Assembly: GCA_030035585.1 (NCBI GenBank)
Contig: CM057480.1
Span: 3,145,001 to 3,209,000, forward strand
Direction of reading: 5' to 3'
DNA length: 64,000 nucleotides
From: Dugong dugon
Lineage: Eukaryota > Chordata > Mammalia > Sirenia > Dugongidae
This document shows positions 1 through 11,049 of this stretch, in pieces; positions within the stretch are counted from its first letter, which is position 1, and the number at the start of each line of letters is the position of its first letter. The position numbers and the translations under genes were made by a program. Below the pieces are notes generated by a model. The model saw only the letters and a program-made list of their open reading frames with translations. It was not told the DNA's origin and did not search any database.

Positions 1-656
1 CAGGTCTTTCTGCAAGTGGTAGGCACGAAGCGCTGGGGGAGGAACCAAAGGAGTGTTTGCTGCTCAGTCCTGGTGTCAGGGAGCTCGCAGTCTTGACAAT
101 AATGGAGTATGGTCTTCCCACATGTTCACGATAGACCTGCTCCCTCCCAGGAGGAATGAGAGGGAACATCTGAAGTCCATGCCCTGTAGGAGTGCACTCT
201 AGAGTAGGGGAGTTCAGGTGAGAGCCCATTACGTGTGCCCTGCAGAGCCCTGCATGCTGTGGGGTAACTGGCCAAGAATGGTTTTCCAAAGGAGAGGTCC
301 TTAGAGCTGTGGGCCTTGAAAGCTAGGCAGAAGGGAGGGATGGAGAAAGGAGGGCGTTCTTGGTGAGGGACTAGCATTTTTGTCATCCACAATGAAGAAC
401 TTTCTATATGCCAGGCTTCGGGTCAGCTCCAGGGATATGACGGTGAGCAGGTTAAACAGAAACGAGTGGGTTAGAGTTAGCCAGGTAAAGGTGGGAGAAG
501 AGAGCACCAGGTGGTCCTGTGCCAGAGATCATTGTGTGCCTTCAAGGACCTGAAAGTAGTTCTGTTTGGCTAGAGCCGGGGGTGGAAGAAGCGATGAGAG
601 ATTTGGCTGGAGAAAAGAGCAAGGGTGACATCTTGAAGGGCCAAAAAATAGAAGAA
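1..656. other. Unassigned sequence, 5' flank or first intron
   Basis: No credible exon, RNA gene or CpG island is visible here. The short open frames carry no recognisable domain. The composition resembles old degraded repeat DNA, but I could not name a family. Confidence 0.5.
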
Positions 657-852
657 CAAAACCCAATGCCATGGAGTCGATACCAACTCATGGCGACTCT
701 GTGTGTTATAGAGTAGAACTGCTCCATGGGTTTCTTCTTGGCTGTAATCGTAACGGGAGCAGATCACCAGGCCTTTCTTTCATGGTGCTGCTGGGTGCGT
801 TTGAGCTGCCAAGCTTTAGAGAAGTGCAAACCGTTTGTGCCACCAGGGATCC
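657..852 (-). repeat. AfroSINE, minus orientation, diverged
   Basis: The copy runs from the tail motif (acccaatgcc, then gactct) to the head motif (gccaccagggatcc). The middle is diverged and has small indels. Confidence 0.8.
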
Positions 853-1094
853 AGAAGGGCCACCCGTGCCATTTTACAGGCTTTGAGCCTGATGACTGGG
901 GGGAAGGTGGAGGTATTTACGAGGGGACTGATTTGATCGGAAAGATGAGTCTGACTGGAACATGGAGGATAGATAAGGGCTGACCAGTGATGAGGACGTT
1001 GTAGTCTTGCAGGTCAACGATGAAGGTGCCTTGGACCAGGGACCCAGGGTAGAAAGGGTGTGAACAGGAATGTTTCGGGAGACGATGTGTGGGT

Positions 1095-1390
1095 AGAAAT
1101 AACAAGATATCTCATAATTTTAATCTGTATTTCTTTGGTCACTAGTGAGATTGAACTTTTTAAAACAGCCTGTTGGCTATTGTGTTTCTTTTGTAACTTA
1201 TCTGTTGTTTTTTGCTCACATTTTAAAATATCAATATTTTTTCTTTTTATGAGAGCTCCTTCTATGTTAGATTATCAACTATTTGTTACGTTTTGAAAGT
1301 ATATTTTCCTAGTTTTTCATTTGCCTTGTAATTTTATTTATTTAGGAATTTTAATTGAAAAATTATATATGATCATGTGTCTTATTAAGC
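1095..1390 (-). repeat. Old L1 fragment (L1M type), antisense
   Basis: AT-rich sequence containing 'tctttggtcactagtgagat', typical of antisense old L1 3' regions, followed by T-rich DNA. The subfamily was not determined. Confidence 0.5.
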
Positions 1391-1392
1391 AA

Positions 1393-1655
1393 ACAGGGTG
1401 TTGTTGTTAGGTGCTGTCGAGTCAGTTCCGACTCATAGTGACCCTGTGTACAACAGAATGGAACACTGCCTGGTCCTGCACCTTCCTTGCAATTGTTGCT
1501 ATGCTTGAGCCCATTGCTGCAGCCACTGTGTCAGTCCATCTCGTCAAGGGTCTTTCTCTTTTTTGCTGACCCCCTACCTTACCAAGCATGATGTCCTTTC
1601 TCCAGGGATTGGCCCTTCCTGATAACAGTATCAAACAGTATACAAGGTTATAAAG
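1393..1655 (-). repeat. RTE LINE 3' end, minus orientation
   Basis: The reverse strand encodes the C-terminal piece found in the longer RTE copy at 4921-6253: KDIMLGKVGGQQKR, then RWTDTVAAAMGSSIATIARK. It ends in the tail shared with the AfroSINE. Only the last 260 bp or so are present, a typical 5'-truncated insertion. Confidence 0.85.
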
Positions 1656-1854
1656 CAGAATATGAAAGTTCTCCCCATCTCCAAAGATCCACTCTTGCCA
1701 GTTTCCTTCCAGAAATTCTCTCAATAGATTAAGTGTATAGACACACATATACATACACAAATACATTCTTAAGCTTATAGCACGTGTGTGCATGCGTATG
1801 TATCCTTGAAAATACAAATGGGATCCTATTACACGTGTTGATTATTTTGACATC

Positions 1855-2375
1855 TGTTATGGATTGAACTGTGTCCCCCAAAAATGTGTGTCAACTTGGC
1901 TAGTCCATGATTCCCAGTATTGTGTGATTGTCCACCATTTTGTCATCTCATGTGATTTTCCTACGTGCTGTAAACCCTGTCTCTATGATGTTAGTGAGGT
2001 GGGATTAGTGGCAGTTATGTTAATGGGGCAGGACTCAATCTACAAGATTAGGTTGTGTTTTAAGTCAATCTCTCTGGAGATATAAAAGAGAGAAGTGAGC
2101 AGAGAGACAAGGAGACCTCATACCACCAAGAAACAAGAGCTACGAGAATAGCGTGTCCTTTGGACCTTGGTTCCCTGTGCTGAGAAGCTCCTTGACCAGG
2201 GCAGATTGATGACAAGGACCTTCCTCCAGAGCCAACAGAGAGAGAAAGCCTTCCCTTGGAGCAGGCACCCTGAATTCAGACTTGTAACCTTCTAGACTGT
2301 GAGAGAATAAGCATCTGTTTGTTAAAGCCATCCACTTGTGGAATTTCTGTATTGCAGCACTAGATGCCTAAGACA
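1855..2375 (+). repeat. Solo LTR, ERVL-MaLR (MLT1-like)
   Basis: The element starts with TGTTATGGATTGAA, ends with CTAAGACA and has an internal 'gagatataaaagagag' TATA-like block. It is flanked by a perfect 5-bp duplication, ACATC, at 1850-1854 and 2376-2380, as expected for class III ERV insertion. There is no internal coding part. It is closely related to the copy at 23232-23760. Assignment to the MLT1 group rests on the shared start and end motifs. Confidence 0.85.
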
Positions 2376-2438
2376 ACATCCTTTCCTCTTGGTTTGTGTC
2401 ATCTACTTCACAGTTTTTACAACTGTGTAGTGTTCTGT

Positions 2439-2649
2439 ACAGGGAGCCCTGGTGACACAAAAGGTTAAACGCTTGACTACTAATGGAAAGGTTGGTGGTT
2501 CCAACCAACCCAGCACCTCCGTGGGAGAAAGACCTGGTGATCTGCTTCTGTAAAGATTACAGCCAAGAAAAGCCTATGGGGCAGTTCTACTCTGTCACAT
2601 GGGGTCACTATGAGTTGAAATCGACTCGACGGTATTTAACAACAACAAC
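2439..2649 (+). repeat. AfroSINE, plus, long form
   Basis: Head 'gagccctggtgacac' and tail '...ggtatttaacaacaac'. It contains the block 'ctgcttctgtaaagattaca'. A direct repeat AGTGTTCTGT flanks it (2429-2438 and 2650-2659). Confidence 0.9.
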
Positions 2650-2662
2650 AGTGTTCTGTGCT

Positions 2663-3290
2663 AAGCTACACTTTAGATAACTTTTCCTATTGTTCAAATT
2701 TTGGATTTTTATCTAGTTTTTTTGTTTTTGCTTTTGAAAAGAATGAGGCAGTGAACATCTTCATGTACTTGAACAAAGTATGTTTGTAGAGTAAATTCCC
2801 AACAGCTAAATTGCTGTCAAAAAGTTTGTGCATCTTGCATTTCCATAGAGCGATACTTTACCATTTTATCCTCCCATCTGCAATATGTGACAGTGACTGT
2901 TTCCCCATAGTCTTGCTAATTTTGGGTGTTACTAAACTACGAGACCTTTTGATGTACAAAAAAACTAAACCCATTGCCGTCGAGTCGATTCCGATTCATA
3001 GCGACCCTATAGGACAGAGTAGAACTGCCCCATAGGGTTTCCAAGAGTGGCTGGTGGATTCGAACTGTGACCTTTTGGTGAGCAGCCGAGGTCTTAACCA
3101 CTGCGTCACCGGGGCTCCTTTTGTTGTATAGGAGTTTTTAATTTTTACGGATTAATATCTTTTATTCTCTTTATGATTTCTGCTTTTAGTATTATTAGAA
3201 TGACCTTTTTAAATGTGAAGAGTCCATAAAAACTTTTTTTCATTGCACTAAAACTTTGACTTTATATAAATAAGAAATGAAACTATATAA
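2663..3290 (-). repeat. Old L1 fragment, antisense, split by a SINE
   Basis: The phrase 'cttgctaattttgggtgtta' and the flanking T-rich sequence match antisense old L1 3' regions. The AfroSINE at 2958-3118 divides it. Confidence 0.5.
2958..3118 (-). repeat. AfroSINE, minus, short form
   Basis: From 'aaacccattgccgtcgagtc' to 'gtcaccggggctcc'. The flanks share ccttttgNtgta, an imperfect target-site duplication. Confidence 0.93.
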
Positions 3291-3545
3291 AAATGTTATT
3301 CTCCTCGCTCCACACCCTCTACCTCCAAATGAGGAAAAATACTTTTATTCGTAGTGGATCCTTCAAGAATTTCCTTATGCATAGACAAACAAATGCAAAT
3401 ATGTATTCTCATTCAGCTCCCCTCTTTTTTTTGGCACAAAGGGAGCATAACATACACATGGTTCTACACGTAACTACGCATTTAACATTCTTTTTTTTTT
3501 TTGAGATTACAGCAGAGTAGAGAGCATCTTCATTTTTTTAATTTT

Positions 3546-3690
3546 AAAAACCCGTTATCGTCGAGTCGATTCCAACTCGTAGCAACCCTCTAGGACAGAG
3601 CAGAACTGCCCCATAGGGTTTCCAAGGAGCGGCTGGTGGATTTGAACTGCTGACCTCTTTAGCAGCCAAGATCTTAACCACTGTGCCACA
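3546..3690 (-). repeat. AfroSINE, minus, head-truncated
   Basis: From 'aaaacccgttatcgtcgagtc' to 'ttaaccactgtgccaca'. The last bases of the head are missing. Confidence 0.92.
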
Positions 3691-4330
3691 TAATATTCTG
3701 TTGTGAGATACACTATATTAAACCAGTGCCCTCTTAATGGAAATTAAGGTTGGTGCCAGTCTTATTATTCCAAACAGTATGACAGTGAATAATCTTGTCC
3801 ACCTGCCATTTCCCTTGTGTGCAGTCAGTCTGTAGGATCCAGTCCCAAAAGCGGACTTGCTGGGTCAAAGGCCATATGTACATGTCACTTTGTTGGATAT
3901 TGCCAAACTTCCTCCTGGAGTGGCTAAAGGAGATCTAAATTTGTAACTGTGTTTTCTCCTAGTGCTTTTGTGGTTTCTTTTCTTCTCTTTTTCAAATGAG
4001 GTATTTACATGCAAGAAAACGTACACATTTTAAGCACACAGTTTTGTGAGTTTTAGCAAATGTGTACACCTGTGTAACCATCACCCCAATCAGAATGTAC
4101 AGCATTTCCATTTCTCCAGAAAGTTCTCTTGTGCTGCTTTCCAGTCAATACATTTCCCTCCCTAGGCAACTACTGTTGAGATTTTAGATTTGCCTCTTCT
4201 AGAGCTTCGTGTAAGTGGAGGCTCACAGTATATGCCCTTTTGAGTCTGGCTTCATTTGCTCAACATAATGGTTTTGAGATACTTCATGCTGCGAGTATTA
4301 ATAGTTTGTTCTTTTTTACTGTAATGATTT
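3691..4330 (-). repeat. Old L1 fragments, antisense
   Basis: Contains 'ttgctgggtcaaaggccata' and 'ttggatattgccaaacttcc', then 'tttgtgagttttagcaaatg' and 'gtgtaaccatcacc', all typical of antisense L1M 3' ends. Probably two separate fragments with a join near 3960-3990. Confidence 0.65.
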
Positions 4331-4402
4331 CTCTTCTACATGAACTTTTTCCCCCACCCATTTAGAACGATTTTGGCATATGGCGTTTTCTGTTTACACA
4401 TG

Positions 4403-4920
4403 AGTTTCTTTTGCTTCTGTAACAAATTACCACAAACTTAGTGACTTAAAACAGCACAAATGGATTACCTCACAGTCTGTAGATCAGAAGTCTGGGTTGG
4501 CTTGAGCAGTCTTTCTGCTCTGGGTTTCACAAGGCCAAAATCAAGATGCGCTCTTATTAGGAGGTTCTGGGAAAAATCTGCTTCCAGGTTCATTCATGTT
4601 GTTGGCACAATCTGGTTCCTTCTGACTACAGAACTGAAGTCCCTATTTCTTTGATGACTATCAGCCAGGATCTTTTTTCGATTTCTTGAGGCCACCTATA
4701 TCCTTCGTCACGTTGCCCCCCCATCTTCAAAGCAAGCAACAACTAATGGAGTCCTTCTCCTGCTTCAAGTCTTCTGCTCCATCTCTCCTGCCTTCTTATT
4801 CCACTGTATCTCTCTGACCCTAGCCAGAGAAAGTTCTGTGCTTTTAGGGCCCACGTGATTAGGTTGGGCCCATCCAGATAATCTGGGATAATCTATTTTA
4901 AAATCTGTAACTTTAACATT
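4403..4920 (-). repeat. MaLR-like LTR, antisense, old
   Basis: Begins 'cttttgcttctgtaacaaat' and contains 'tagatcagaagtctgg' and 'gatccag'-type blocks typical of reversed MLT1 LTRs. The borders are degraded and no clear target duplication is left. Confidence 0.55.
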
Positions 4921-6252
4921 TAAAAGTAAAATTTTGCTGAAGATAATTCAAAAACAACTGAATGCGGAAATCACTGAACATTGTCATTAATATCACACAA
5001 GAGTAAAATTTTGGTGAAGAGCATTCAAAAGCGATTGCAGCACTACATCGACAGGGAAATGCCAGAAATTCAAGCAGGATTCAGAAGAGGGCATGGAACT
5101 AGGGATATCATTGCTGATGTCAGATGGATCTTGGCTAAAAGCAGAGAATACCAGAAAGATCTTTACCTGTGTTTTATTAACTGTGCAAAGGTATTCAACT
5201 GTGTGGATCATAACAAATTATGGATAACATTGCGAAGAATGGGAATTCCAGAACACTTAATTGTGCTCATATGGAACCTGTACATAGACCAAGAGGCAGT
5301 CATTTGAACAGAACAAGGGGATACTGCATGGTTTAAAGTCAGGAAAGGTGTGTGTCAGGGTTGTATCCTTTCACCATACCTATTCAATCTGTACGCTGAG
5401 GAAATAATCTGAGAAGCTGGACTATATGAAAAAGAATGTAGTATCAGGATTAGAGGAAGACTCATTAACAGCCTGTGATATGCAGATGACACAACCTTGC
5501 TTGCTGAAAGTGAAGAGGACTCGAAGCATTTACTGATGAAGATCGAAGACTACTGCCTTCAGTATGCATTACACCTCAATATAAAGAAAAATAAAATCAT
5601 CACAACTGGACTAATCAGTAACATCATGATAAACAGAGAAAAGATTGAAGTTGTCAAGGATTTCATTTTACTTGGATCCACAATCAACACCCATGGAAGC
5701 AGCAGTCAAGAAATCAAATGACATATTGCACTGGGCAAATCTGCTGTGGAAGACCTCTTGAAAGTGTTGAAAAGCGAAGACGTCACTTTGAGGACTAAGG
5801 TGCCCCTGACCCAAGTCATGGTGTTTTCAGTTGCCTCATATGCATGTGAAAGCTGAACGATGAATAACGAAGACAGAAGAAGAACTGATGCATTTGGATA
5901 AGAGTGTTGGCAAAGAATATTGAATATACCATGGACTGGAAGAATGAACAGATCTGTCTTGGAAGAAGTACAGCCAGATTGCTCATTAGAAGCAAGGATG
6001 GCGAGACTTGGTCTCACATACTTTGGACATGTTATCAGAAGGGACCAGTCTCTGGAGAAGGACATCATGCTTGGTAAAGTAGAGGGTCAGCAAAAAAGAG
6101 GAGTACCCTCAACGAGATGGATTGACACAGTGGCTACAACAGTGGGCTCAAACATAGCAACAATTGCGAGGATGTGTCAGGACTGGGCAGTGTTTTGTTC
6201 TGTTGTACATAGGGTCACTATGAGTTGGAACCGACTTGACGACACCTAATAC

Positions 6253-6253
<1 letters not shown>
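4921..6253 (+). mobile_element. RTE-clade LINE, 5'-truncated and dead
   Basis: Carries the 3' half of a BovB/RTE-type reverse transcriptase. Seen in order: a piece at 4981-5307 with EIQAGFRRGHGTRD and the motif-A region CFINCAKVFNCVDH; a YADDTT box near 5478; LAESEED and KDFILLGSTIN at 5497-5721; and a C-terminal piece at 5920-6249 with LTYFGHVIRRDQSLEKDIML. Stops fall near 5305, 5410, 5478, 5719 and 5854. In motif A the usual acidic residue reads N, so the copy cannot be active. No endonuclease part is present. The 3' end is the same tail found on AfroSINEs, followed by an AC microsatellite. A roughly 35-bp segment near 4925 is repeated near 5005. Confidence 0.9.

Positions 6254-6291
<38 letters not shown>
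6254..6291. repeat. (AC)n microsatellite at RTE 3' end
   Basis: About 18 AC units directly follow the RTE tail and precede a minus-oriented SINE. Confidence 0.95.
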
Positions 6292-6294
<3 letters not shown>

Positions 6295-6478
6295 ACCTTG
6301 AGTTGATTTCGACTCATAGTGACCCTACAGGACAAAGTAGAGCCGCTCCATAGTTTCCAAGGCTGTAATCTACAGACACAGACTGCCACATTTTTCTCCT
6401 GTGGATCGGCTGGTGAGTTCGAACCACTGACCTTTTGGGTAGCAGCTGAGCGCTTAACCACTGCACCACTAGGGCTTC
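6292..6478 (-). repeat. AfroSINE, minus, long form
   Basis: From 'accttgagttgatttcgac' to 'caccactagggcttc', with the 'gactgccacatttttctcc' block that marks the long form. Confidence 0.9.
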
Positions 6479-7202
6479 TACGGACATCTTGAGGGGGCCC
6501 TGATTAGGTCTACCACATGGCATGAAGTAGAACTTTAACTTCTCCAGAAATCTAGCCAGTTATACCACTAGGTTCATTCTTTTCCCACCTGTTACAAACT
6601 CACCTTCATCGCGCATGGAATTCATCTACAGTGGTGTAGGTATTTATTTCTAGATCTTCTGTTTGTTCTGTTGCTGTGCTCACTCTCATGTTAGTAGACC
6701 AGTTTAACAAAGAGATCAGTTTTAGAGAAGGTTCTCCCTAGATGCTTCTCTTTTTATTACAAATGTCTTGAATCTCCTGGCTTGTTTATTCTTTTAAATG
6801 AACTTGAGAATTCTTTCATTACTTTCCTTAAACATCTTGTTTTTTTATTGAAAATATACAATAATTCATTAATTTGGGGAAGGATTCGACATTTTATAAT
6901 AGTGAATTTCCCTAAACAGAAACATGTTGTATTTTTAAAATTCAAGGCTATTTTTCTTTTTTCATTTATTCAATAAGCATGTGATAGTTTTCCATTGTAA
7001 ATACCTGTAAGTTCATTTTCTTCCCTGTTCCCCTCATTTCACTATCTATCATTTACTAACTCGGATAGGTCAAGACAGTTTCTGAGTAAAATTTTGTTTT
7101 TCCCTTCTGTAAGTCTTCAAGTTTAAGGGCATTAGTGGCTATTGTATAAAGAGCTTTTAAAAAAAGCTTCCATGAGAATTCCATATACATATATACGTGT
7201 AT

Positions 7203-7600
7203 TGTTGTTAGCTGCTATTGAGTCAGCTCCACTTGTGGCGACTCCACGTACAACAGAACAAAACTGCTTAGTCCTGTGCCGTCTTCACGATCACTGGTAT
7301 GCTTGAGCCCATTGTTGACGTCACTGTCTGTTTTGACTGCCTTCCAACCTAGGGGACGCATCTTCAAGCAGTATATTGAACAATACTCTGTTGTGATCCA
7401 CTGGGTTTTCACTGGCTGATTTTTGGAGGTAGATCTCCAGGCCTTTTACTTCCTAGCTGTCTAAGTCCGCAAGCTCCACTGGAACCTGACTGCTATTGGT
7501 CACCTGCTGGTATCTGACATACTAGTAGCGTGGCTTTCAACTTCCTAACAACATACAGGCCATCACAGTATGACAAACTGACAGACAAGTGGTGGAGGTA
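7203..7600 (-). repeat. RTE-tailed repeat, minus orientation
   Basis: The first 115 bp match the reversed RTE 3' end (tgttgttagctgctattgag, then gcttgagcccattgttg). The rest does not match the RTE copy at 4921-6253. It is either a more divergent RTE segment or a non-autonomous element using the RTE tail. Confidence 0.6.
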
Positions 7601-7630
7601 TATATACAGGTATCTACATATCTCTCTTGT

Positions 7631-7804
7631 TCTGGGATGGTGCAAATGGTTAAGTGCTTGGCTGCTAACCAGAGGTGCCTTGGAAGAAAGGGATGGTGAT
7701 ATCTACTTTCAGAAAATCAGCATTGAAAACCCTATAGAGCACAGTTCTACTCTGACACACATGGGGCTGCCATGAGTTGAAATTGATGGTAATGGGTTTA
7801 GTTT
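7631..7804 (+). repeat. AfroSINE, plus, 'ctgacacacatgggg' form
   Basis: Head 'gggatggtgcaaatggttaa', centre 'cattgaaaaccctatagagc' and tail 'gatggtaatgggttta'. It lies head-to-tail with the next copy. Confidence 0.88.
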
Positions 7805-7805
7805 T

Positions 7806-7973
7806 GGAGCCCTGGTGGTGCAGTGGTTAAGAGCTTGGCTGGTTACTAAAAGTTCGGCAGTTCGAATCCACCAGGTGCTCCTTGGAAACCCTATGAGGCA
7901 GTTCTACTGTGTCCTATAGGGTCGCTATGAGTTGGAATCCACTTGACGGCAACGGGTTTTTTTTTTTTTTTTT
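7806..7973 (+). repeat. AfroSINE, plus, short form with T tail
   Basis: Near-consensus copy: head 'ggagccctggtggtgcagtg', tail 'cacttgacggcaacggg', then about 19 T. Confidence 0.96.
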
Positions 7974-8137
7974 GCTTTGGTTTAGTTTTATACGTACGTA
8001 TGCTGGCACACAGTAGGGGCACTGCTTATTTGCTGATTGAGTTAATTAACGCTACTTGCTGTACCCGAGGTCTACAAATGAAGCAAGGTCAGAATGAAAC
8101 AGAACAAGACACACGTGCCAGGCCCTTGAACACCTCT

Positions 8138-8337
8138 TGTTGTTGTTCCTGTGAGCCATCGAGTCGATTCCAACTCACGGCGACCCTACAGGACAGGGGA
8201 GAACCTCCCCACAGGGTTTCCAAGGCTGTAAACCTTTATGGAAACAGACTGCCACATCTTCCTCCTGTGGAGCGGCTAGTGAGTTCTAACTTTTGGTTAG
8301 CAGCCAAGTGCTTTAACAACTGTGCCACCAGGGCTCC
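8138..8337 (-). repeat. AfroSINE, minus, long form
   Basis: From 'tgttgttgttcctgtgagcc' to 'gtgccaccagggctcc'. Only about 165 bp separates it from the oppositely oriented copy at 7806-7973. Confidence 0.94.
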
Positions 8338-8974
8338 TTAAACTGATTATATATCTTGGTAATGAAAAAAAAGGTACTTAGAGAAAAATTTGAACTTTGT
8401 GCCACTCTTCCTTTTCCCACTCACCCTCCAACCTCCCTGCTCCCCCATTAGACAATCAAAGAAGAAAAAGGTGATATCCTGACTTTTGATTGAACTAGAG
8501 AAGTAGCCTTCCCCATCCTGGGTAGGGATGACACCCTCTCTTCTGGATGTGGAGAAAGGCTCTCTGCTACTGCTGTCCATTAAAGTTGATGGACATAGGG
8601 GACCTGCTGGACTGGGACAGGCCTAACTTTATGTTTAGCCACTTGGCTGGCCTTTGGTGGTTTGGAGCAGGCTGGTGAGAGATAGCTGAGCTGGGGTGGT
8701 GAGGGATCGGGTGATCTGGCTTTTCTTGTTCCAGTTAGACACGCTGGGTGGGAAAGGCTTGGGACTAACACTTTATATTTTCCCAGAGAACTTTTGTAAG
8801 ATTTTAAGTGAGTTTAAAAAAAAAAATCCCTACTTTTCTCTTTGCATCTGCACCCCTTCTCCCAGGAAAAAAGAAAGAGAAGCAGAGAAGAATCCGAGTT
8901 TCCAGAATGACTGCTGACTCTGGATTCTTATCCCAGACTGTCTGTGGCCACTTGCCTGTGGGCAGGAGGAAGGA
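8338..8974. other. Unassigned sequence without a gene
   Basis: No repeat family I could name and no exon-like segment with splice sites. Confidence 0.45.
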
Positions 8975-9560
8975 AGGAGTCAGTATTTATTTTTTTATTT
9001 TTGGTGAAAACATACACAGCTGTGCATCATTTCAACAATTTTTACACGTACAACTCGGTGACATGGATAACATTCTTCAAGTTGTGCAAACGTTCTCTCA
9101 TCCTTCTCCAAATTGTTCCACCACTGTTAAGTTAAAGTGACTGCTCCCTAAGCTGATAGTCTAACCTTTCGAGTTGCTGTTGTCAATTTGATCTCACACA
9201 GATAATTCTTTAAAAGAGCACAATGCTCAAGGCAGACATACTTTACTTATTAAAATAAACTTTCTTTTTTTTTGGTTTAACGAAGACTTCAGGTGATAGC
9301 TTCGTTTAAAGTATAATATTTAAAGATTATCTGAGGGCAATAGTTTTGGGAGTTCATTGAGTGTCAATGGCTCCAGGAAGTCTGGATTCTACGAGAATTT
9401 GAAATTCTATTCTGCATTCTTCCCCCTTTTGATCAGGATTCTTCTATAGAATCTTTGATCAAAATGATCAGTGATGGCAGCTGGGCACCATCCAGTTCTT
9501 CTGGTCTCATGGCAGAGAAGGCAATTGTTTATGGAGGCAACCAGACAAGAAGTCCGTTTT
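8975..9560 (-). repeat. L1 3' UTR, antisense
   Basis: Shares long blocks with the copy at 32610-33420, such as 'cattcttcaagttgtgcaa', 'gatcaggattcttctataga' and 'ttcttctggtctcatggcag'. The longer copy links in turn to the 3' UTR of the L1 at 54286-55774. The reading frames here are non-coding. Confidence 0.8.
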
Positions 9561-10224
9561 CTCCTCCCGTTCCTGACTCTCTCTCTCCCTCGGCTGCTCC
9601 ACAGTTGCTCTGTCTGGTTGCGGCTTGGATCTGTTCCTGGTTTGTCCCTGCCCCCTGCTTTTCAGAGTTGATCTTGGACTGCTCTGGGTATCTTCTGAAA
9701 GGATTAAAAAACAAAACAAAACCCAAAACCAAGAAGGAAACAACTGTGTTGTTAAGAATTCACGTAGTGCTCAGGTGAAGGTAAATTTCCCTCTGCCCGT
9801 TTCAGCTCCCCCAGAGTCTACCCCGTTGGCAGTGTTTGCTCTATTCCTGTAAGCTGGCAACAGAATTTCCTGTGTATACGCACACAGTCATAAAAACCAC
9901 AGCAACCTGGATCTGTCTGCTCTGTAGGCTGTTGTTTAAAAGTCTTCGTGCATTTTCGTTTTTTTTGTCCCTGCTTTCTCTAGGCGTAGCCAGGAAGCTG
10001 GTGACACCTCCCAGTAACAGGGGCTGAATTTTCTCCGGGACAAAGTGAAACTGCCCAAAAACTGCTCTGCAACTGTGAAACTGTCTTTACTCATCTTTCA
10101 GGTTTTGCGCGGTTACCCAAACCTAAATGCAGGAGAGTGAGTGGGCTGTGTCAGCCAAAATATCACACCCTGTGGGGATTTTCCCGGAAGCTGACCTTTT
10201 AGCCTCTGTCCTGGCCCTGCAGAG
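9561..10224. other. Unassigned sequence
   Basis: Pyrimidine-rich DNA with short chance ORFs (for example at 9455-9778). No domain or exon structure was seen. Confidence 0.4.
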
Positions 10225-10425
10225 CGTAGTTTAGCTCTTAATGTCAGACCAGCCGAGTTTGAATTCCAATGCTACCACTTTCCAGGTGACCATGGGCAAG
10301 CACCTTAAGTGCTCTTTGCCTCAATTTCCCTGTGTGCAAAATGGGGACACACTGGTGCCTGCCTCCCAGGGCTTCTAGTAAGAATGAAATAGCACAGTGA
10401 TGAAAAGCACACAGGTATTCAGCCC
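10225..10425 (+). repeat. MIR SINE, plus
   Basis: Contains 'gagtttgaattcc', 'gaccatgggcaagcacctta' and 'ctgtgtgcaaaatgggga', the ordered landmarks of a mammalian-wide MIR. Confidence 0.88.
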
Positions 10426-11049
10426 ATTGTCATTATCAAGGGAACCTCATCGTGCTGGTTATTTCCACTTGTATTGAACAAGTTTAACAGTTCCTGTTGG
10501 TTTAAGTCCCAACAACTGAGCTGTATGTGTTCTAGGCAGAGGTATAAAGCATTCTTTCTCTAAATGAGTAAGTAACTCTCAGTGAACCCTACTAAGAAGC
10601 AAAAAACCTTCTGTGTGAATGACAGTTCACTTTGACCCCTTTGACGTTACTGTACCAAGAAGAAGCAGAAGTTGGCGGGTGGAGGCATTTGCTGTTTGTC
10701 CACGTAACAACACGAACTCACCGTGGGTTTCTAGAGGCACATGAAAACAATGGAAAGTGAACAAATTTTTCTGTATTTGTAAATGCAGTGAAAACGTTTT
10801 CCTTTTGTCGTCTTCAATTAACCTCTCCCGCAGTCTAGTTTTAATAACATTTATGGCCTGGTTATTAAGGCGGTACATTGTAGGGCGACTGGAATACAGG
10901 AGAACCCAAGGGGCAAAGCTAAAACCCCGCCTGATCGCCATGGCATGACTGCTAACGTTGTGGCATATTTAATGCATTCTGTGTGCTTAAAACCTAATTT
11001 GGGATTGTACGCCCTTTTATATAGCCAGTATTTTCCATTTACCAATCTA
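10426..11049. other. Unassigned sequence
   Basis: No named repeat or gene is recognised. The small minus-strand ORF at 10627-10941 has no domain and no splice context. Confidence 0.4.

Noticed and set aside
4981-6249. RTE reverse-transcriptase pieces as an active element or gene
   Set aside because: Several stops and shifts, a changed motif-A residue and no endonuclease part.
6254-6291. AC run as a possible Z-DNA regulatory site
   Set aside because: It is a simple LINE-tail microsatellite with no supporting context.
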